From positions 806,001-870,000 of the forward strand of contig NZ_JAHDTI010000004.1 in assembly GCF_018531495.1 (NCBI RefSeq): a stretch of DNA of 64,000 nt, given 5' to 3'. Below, piece after piece: positions 61,319-64,000 of this stretch. Position 1 is the first letter of the stretch; every line of letters starts with the position of its first letter. The translations under genes and the position numbers were made by a program. Source of the DNA: Nonomuraea sediminis. GTDB lineage: Bacteria > Actinomycetota > Actinomycetes > Streptosporangiales > Streptosporangiaceae. Below the pieces are notes generated by a model. It was not told the origin of the DNA. It was given only the letters and a program-made list of their open reading frames with translations, and searched no databases.

Positions 61319-61576
61319 ATGCCGGAGTTCACCACCGACGACCTGCGCTCGGTCATCCGGGCCACTGTCGGGGTCGACGACTCGGTCAACCTGGACGGCG
61401 AGATCGGCGACGTGCCGTTCCGCGATCTGGGATACGACTCGCTGGCCATCCTCGAGATCGCCAACAAGATCGAGAAGGAGTACGGCGTGACCGTACCGGA
61501 CGACATGATCGTCGATCTCGAGACCCCGCGGCAGCTCATCCAGTACGTCAACAAGACAGGAGCGGTGCGGTCATGA
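61319..61576 (+). CDS. Acyl carrier protein of the type II PKS
   Basis: This 85-aa protein has the phosphopantetheine site DLGYDSLAIL with Ser41. The ATG at 61319 is chosen since AGGAG lies 6 bases before it; the ATG at 61313 abuts that site. The acidic, four-helix pattern (IANKIEKEYGVTVPDD, DLETPRQLIQYVN) is typical of type II PKS ACPs. It is the third member of the minimal PKS and is ATGA-coupled to the aromatase. Confidence 0.96.
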   Translation: MPEFTTDDLRSVIRATVGVDDSVNLDGEIGDVPFRDLGYDSLAILEIANKIEKEYGVTVPDDMIVDLETPRQLIQYVNKTGAVRS

Positions 61577-62028
61577 GCGGCAGGACGGAAGCGACGACCA
61601 TCGTCAACGCGCCCATGGACCTGGTCTGGGACATGACCAACGACCTGGAGTCCTGGCCGAACCTGTTCACCGAGTACGCCAAGGTCGAGATCCTCCACCG
61701 CGAGGGCGACACGGTCCGGTTCCGGCTGACGATGCACCCGGACGAGAACGGCAGCGCCCACTCCTGGGTGTCGGAACGCACGGCGGACCCGCGGGCGCGG
61801 ACCGTCAAGGCGCGCAGGGTCGAATCGCACGCCTTCGACTACATGAACCTCTTCTGGCGCTACCGCCAGGTCGACGAGGGCGTGGAGATGACGTGGGTCC
61901 AGGAGTTCCACGTCAACGAGGCGATGTCCTACGGCGACGAGGACATGGCCAACCATCTGAAGAAGAACACCGCCATCCAGATGGCCGCGGTCAAGCAGCG
62001 GATCGAGGAGGCGGCCCAGCGGACATGA
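61573..62028 (+). CDS. TcmN-type aromatase/cyclase (single domain)
   Basis: This 151-aa START/Bet v1-like protein has TEATTIVNAPMDLVWDMTND, WPNLFTEYAKVEIL, VRFRLTMHPDENG and TWVQEFHVNEAMSYGDEDM, as in the N-terminal domain of TcmN and WhiE-ORFVI. These fold and aromatise the first ring(s) with C9-C14 or C7-C12 regiochemistry. A single domain with TcmI, cupin and CurD-like partners points to a multi-ring, non-reduced or late-reduced aromatic product. Confidence 0.93.
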   Translation: MSGRTEATTIVNAPMDLVWDMTNDLESWPNLFTEYAKVEILHREGDTVRFRLTMHPDENGSAHSWVSERTADPRARTVKARRVESHAFDYMNLFWRYRQVDEGVEMTWVQEFHVNEAMSYGDEDMANHLKKNTAIQMAAVKQRIEEAAQRT

Positions 62029-62492
62029 CCTGGCTGCTCCTCCCCCTGGCGCTGGCGAGCGGCGGGCTCGCCGCCGGTGGACTGATGATCGCCTCGCTGG
62101 GTGGCGCCCCGCTGCTCGAGCGGCTGCCGCGGGACGAGTACATCCCGGTGCACCAGTTCCTGGTGACCCGGTTCGATCCGTTCATGCCGATCTGCATGAT
62201 CACCGCGACCGCGTGTGATCTGGCGCTCATGTTCATGGTCCCAGGCGCGGTCAGGATCCCGCTGCTCGTGGCGCTGGCCACGCTGCTCGGAGCGATCTAC
62301 GTGTCGCTCGTGAAGAACGTCCCCATCAACCGATGGGTGGCAGGCCTGGATCTGGAGGACCTGCCGGAGGACTGGGAGTCGGTGGACCCAAGGGTCCGCT
62401 GGCGCAACTGGAACCTGCTGCGCACCGCGTTCGCCGTGGCCGCGCTGGCCGGCAACGCCGTGGCAGCCTCGCTCGTGCTCGGAGGAGTCTGA
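62025..62492 (+). CDS. DUF1772 (anthrone-oxygenase-like) membrane protein, copy 2
   Basis: This 155-aa protein has four helices and the same C-terminal pattern as the copy at 57480: KNVPINRWVAGLDLEDLPED, then RWRNWNLLRTAFAVAALAGN. It overlaps the aromatase stop by ATGA. The two copies are clear paralogues in divergent operons. Anthrone oxygenation to a quinone is the family role. One copy may serve a different ring or position. Confidence 0.87.
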   Translation: MTWLLLPLALASGGLAAGGLMIASLGGAPLLERLPRDEYIPVHQFLVTRFDPFMPICMITATACDLALMFMVPGAVRIPLLVALATLLGAIYVSLVKNVPINRWVAGLDLEDLPEDWESVDPRVRWRNWNLLRTAFAVAALAGNAVAASLVLGGV

Positions 62493-63226
62493 TGGACCTG
62501 AATGGAAAAACAGCCCTGGTCACCGGGGGGACAAGGGGGATCGGCCGGGCCATCGTGCTGGCCTTGGCCCGAGCCGGCGCGAACGTCGTGACCTGCTCGT
62601 TGTCGGGTGGAGAGGGCGCGATCGACCTCTCGCGGGAGTTGAAGGAGTTGCCGGGAGAGCACCGCGTCATCCGGGCCGACGTCCGTCACGCCGACGAGGT
62701 CGCCTCGCTGGTCGAGGAGTGCCGGGCGGGTCTGGACGTCGTCGTGCACAACGCAGGCGTGATCAGCCACCTGCCGGTCGAGGGCATCGAGCCCGACGAG
62801 TGGCACCGCATCGTGGACACCCACCTCACCGGGGCCTACCAGCTCGTCCGGGCGACGCTGCCGTTGCTGGGCGAGGGCTCGTCCATCATCGGGATCGGCT
62901 CACGCGTGGCCGCGGTGGGCCTGCCCCAGCGGACCTCCTACACGGCGGCGAAGCTGGGCATGGTCGGGTTCTTCCGGTCGCTGGCCAAGGAGCTCGGCCC
63001 GCGCGGCATCCGGGTCAACATCGTGGAACCCGGGGTGATCGAGACGGAGGCCGCCAACAGCCTGAGCCGGGAGCAGTACGACGCGCTCCAGGCCCGCTAC
63101 CGGCAGCTGACCTCGCTCGGCCGCCTGGGCACCCCCGACGAGGTCGCCGACGTCGTGCTCTTCCTCGCCGGTTCCCAGTCCCGTTACGTCACCGGCAGCG
63201 TCATCCGTGTTGATGGGGGAATCTGA
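62492..63226 (+). CDS. SDR-family ketoreductase
   Basis: This 244-aa protein is a classical short-chain dehydrogenase: cofactor loop VTGGTRGIGRAI, NAG motif VVHNAGV, catalytic Ser-Tyr-Lys with SYTAAK, and the PGVIETEAANSL loop; C-terminal VTGSVIRVDGGI. A GGAGGAG site precedes the ATG, which overlaps the stop of the DUF1772 gene by one base. FabG-like enzymes of this type reduce a ketone of aromatic polyketides, either of the nascent chain or of a ring (as XanZ4- or ActIII-like enzymes do). Confidence 0.92.
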   Translation: MDLNGKTALVTGGTRGIGRAIVLALARAGANVVTCSLSGGEGAIDLSRELKELPGEHRVIRADVRHADEVASLVEECRAGLDVVVHNAGVISHLPVEGIEPDEWHRIVDTHLTGAYQLVRATLPLLGEGSSIIGIGSRVAAVGLPQRTSYTAAKLGMVGFFRSLAKELGPRGIRVNIVEPGVIETEAANSLSREQYDALQARYRQLTSLGRLGTPDEVADVVLFLAGSQSRYVTGSVIRVDGGI

Positions 63227-63535
63227 ATGACTTTCCGCGTGCTGCTCCGCTTCGAGATCAACCCTGGCATGGAGAAGGGGTTCGAGGACACCTGGCTGTC
63301 GATCGGTTCCGTCATCACCGGCGATCCGGGCAACCTCGGGCAATGGCTCATGCGTGACGCCGAGGAGCAGAGCGTCTACTACGTCATGAGCGACTGGCTC
63401 GACGAGAAGCACTTCCGCGAGTTCGAGCACAGCGCCGCGCACGTCGAGCACCGCACCAAGCTGCATCCCTACCGCAGGGGCGGCTCGATGCAGACCATGC
63501 TGGTCGTCCACGAGCTGCGGGGAGCCGCGGCGTGA
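63227..63535 (+). CDS. ABM-type (antibiotic biosynthesis) monooxygenase, copy 1
   Basis: This 102-aa protein begins MTFRVLLRFEINPGMEKGFED and has the ferredoxin-like alpha/beta fold of antibiotic biosynthesis monooxygenases (QWLMRDAEEQSVYYVMSDW and HFREFEHSAAHVEHR). Cofactor-free members such as ActVA-Orf6 convert anthrones or naphthols to quinones. It directly follows the ketoreductase and is GTGA-coupled to a second such gene. Confidence 0.88.
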   Translation: MTFRVLLRFEINPGMEKGFEDTWLSIGSVITGDPGNLGQWLMRDAEEQSVYYVMSDWLDEKHFREFEHSAAHVEHRTKLHPYRRGGSMQTMLVVHELRGAAA

Positions 63536-63825
63536 AAGGCCGGGCACGTGTCATGGTCTGGTACCTGGCACCCGCCGACGATCCCGGGATCGTCGAGCGA
63601 GCCTACGAGCGGATCAGCGGGGATCTCGCGGGAACCCCAGGCCTGATCGGCAACGAACTCCTCAAACGGGCCGACGATCCCAGACGCGTGATGGTGATGA
63701 GCGAATGGGAGGACCTGGCCAGCTTCGAGGAGTGGGAGTCGGGTGCCGAGCACCGGTCCACGACGTCCCCGCTGCGTCCCTTCGTTGATCGGTACGAAAT
63801 CTATGAAGTGGTATCAGCCTTCTGA
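63532..63825 (+). CDS. ABM-type monooxygenase, copy 2
   Basis: This 97-aa protein starts with GTG at 63532, overlapping the previous stop. ARVMVWYLAPADDPGIVERA and GNELLKRADDPRRVMVMSEW place it in the same ABM superfamily as the previous gene, but with low identity. Pairs of this kind are frequent in pentangular polyphenol clusters and are associated with ring oxidation. The exact step cannot be assigned. Confidence 0.87.
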   Translation: MKGRARVMVWYLAPADDPGIVERAYERISGDLAGTPGLIGNELLKRADDPRRVMVMSEWEDLASFEEWESGAEHRSTTSPLRPFVDRYEIYEVVSAF

Positions 63826-63946
63826 TCCCGAGGAACCGGGCCCCTTGTGGAAGTTCCTGAACACGCTCGCGATGACCGGCATCTGCTGGTTCGCCGTCCC
63901 GCCCCCGCCTCCTCCCGAAACGTGGGAGGAGGACCCGTGGCAGTGA
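63803..63946 (+). CDS. Small proline-rich protein upstream of the carboxylase gene
   Basis: The 47-aa frame begins MKWYQPSDPEEPGPLWKFLN, has a short hydrophobic middle (LAMTGICWFAV) and a PPPPPP run before an acidic end (ETWEEDPWQ). It overlaps the ABM gene by 23 bases and the carboxylase start by 10, so it fills the gap between them exactly. A ribosome site at 63803 is weak. I do not recognise it. It could be a small partner (epsilon-like) of the acyl-CoA carboxylase, or a leader peptide. Confidence 0.5.
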   Translation: MKWYQPSDPEEPGPLWKFLNTLAMTGICWFAVPPPPPPETWEEDPWQ

Positions 63947-64000
63947 CGACCTGGATGGCCTGCGACGGTTGCGGATCTCTGGTGTACGGCAAGCGGTTCG
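63937..64000 (+). CDS. Acyl-CoA carboxylase carboxyltransferase (N-terminal part, cut by window edge)
   Basis: Only 21 codons are seen, from GTG at 63937, after a GGAGGAGG site. The peptide has CDGCGSLVYGKRF, whose CxxC and LVYxKR match the zinc-ribbon start of AccD-like carboxyltransferase subunits found in type II PKS clusters, for example those of jadomycin-type clusters. Such enzymes make malonyl-CoA for the minimal PKS. It shows that the operon continues to the right. Confidence 0.8.
   Translation, partial: MAVTTWMACDGCGSLVYGKRF

Noticed and set aside
1..64000. CRISPR arrays, insertion sequences, integrase/attachment sites and rRNA genes
   Set aside because: I saw no regularly spaced repeats, transposase or recombinase motifs, or rRNA-like sequence. 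The tRNA-Lys has no integrase gene or repeated 3' end beside it.

Overview
The window is high-GC actinobacterial DNA, probably from a filamentous actinomycete of the Streptosporangiales type such as Nonomuraea or Actinomadura. The evidence is the strong GC bias, frequent GTG starts, ATGA/GTGA overlaps, a DUF574-type methyltransferase, SecA2, a SARP regulator and TTA-containing regulatory genes. The genus is inferred from gene style only.

The left half (1-31.6 kb) is mostly ordinary chromosome. It holds the end of a sugar ABC-transporter operon with a GH35-like beta-galactosidase, a hidden 49-aa GPGG membrane protein, an acyltransferase, secA2, two DMT exporters, and an FAD monooxygenase/TetR pair with a duplicated ACTAC-N4-GTAGT operator. 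Next come a CYP102-type self-sufficient P450 with a divergent TetR gene and palindromic operators, a pseudokinase/WD40 membrane protein, and a three-gene acyl-CoA dehydrogenase operon that shares an operator motif with a nearby TetR gene. The half ends with a MoxR/VWA pair, tRNA-Lys(CTT) with a strong terminator, and a lipoprotein/DUF1023 hydrolase pair.

From 31.7 kb to the right edge the window is one biosynthetic gene cluster, entered just after a perfect 11-bp stem-loop at 31655-31683. It combines a modular type I PKS with a complete type II minimal PKS. A leftward ~18-kb operon (49.86 to 31.69 kb) encodes an aromatic hydroxylase; a two-module type I PKS (KSQ-AT-ACP / KS-AT-DH-ER-KR-ACP) with no thioesterase; an asparagine-synthetase-like enzyme lacking the glutaminase cysteine; an SbnA/cysteine-synthase-like PLP enzyme; an M24 peptidase; a NodU-type carbamoyltransferase; and an SGNH hydrolase. 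A three-gene regulatory island (50.0-51.8 kb: small membrane protein, SARP, LuxR-HTH protein) lies in AT-rich, palindrome-rich DNA, and each gene carries a TTA codon. A second leftward operon (57.94 to 51.83 kb) holds a DUF1772 anthrone-oxygenase-like protein, an unusual MFS exporter fused to an acyltransferase domain, a SchA/CurD protein, a membrane-anchored multicopper oxidase and a membrane protein. A rightward operon (58.1 kb onward) holds a TcmI-like cyclase, a cupin, KS-alpha, KS-beta, ACP, a TcmN-type aromatase/cyclase, a second DUF1772 protein, a ketoreductase, two ABM-type monooxygenases, a small protein and the start of an acyl-CoA carboxylase gene.

Working model (inference): the type I PKS makes a 2-methylbutyryl starter from malonyl and methylmalonyl units and passes it to the type II KS/CLF, which builds an aromatic polyketide. 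The cyclases, DUF1772 and ABM oxygenases and the FAD hydroxylase shape and oxidise it. The amidotransferase, PLP-enzyme and carbamoyltransferase genes would add nitrogen functions, the membrane-bound copper oxidase could act outside the cytosol, and the MFS-AT protein would couple export to acyl transfer. No KSIII, glycosyltransferase or thioesterase gene is visible inside the window, and the cluster continues past the right edge.
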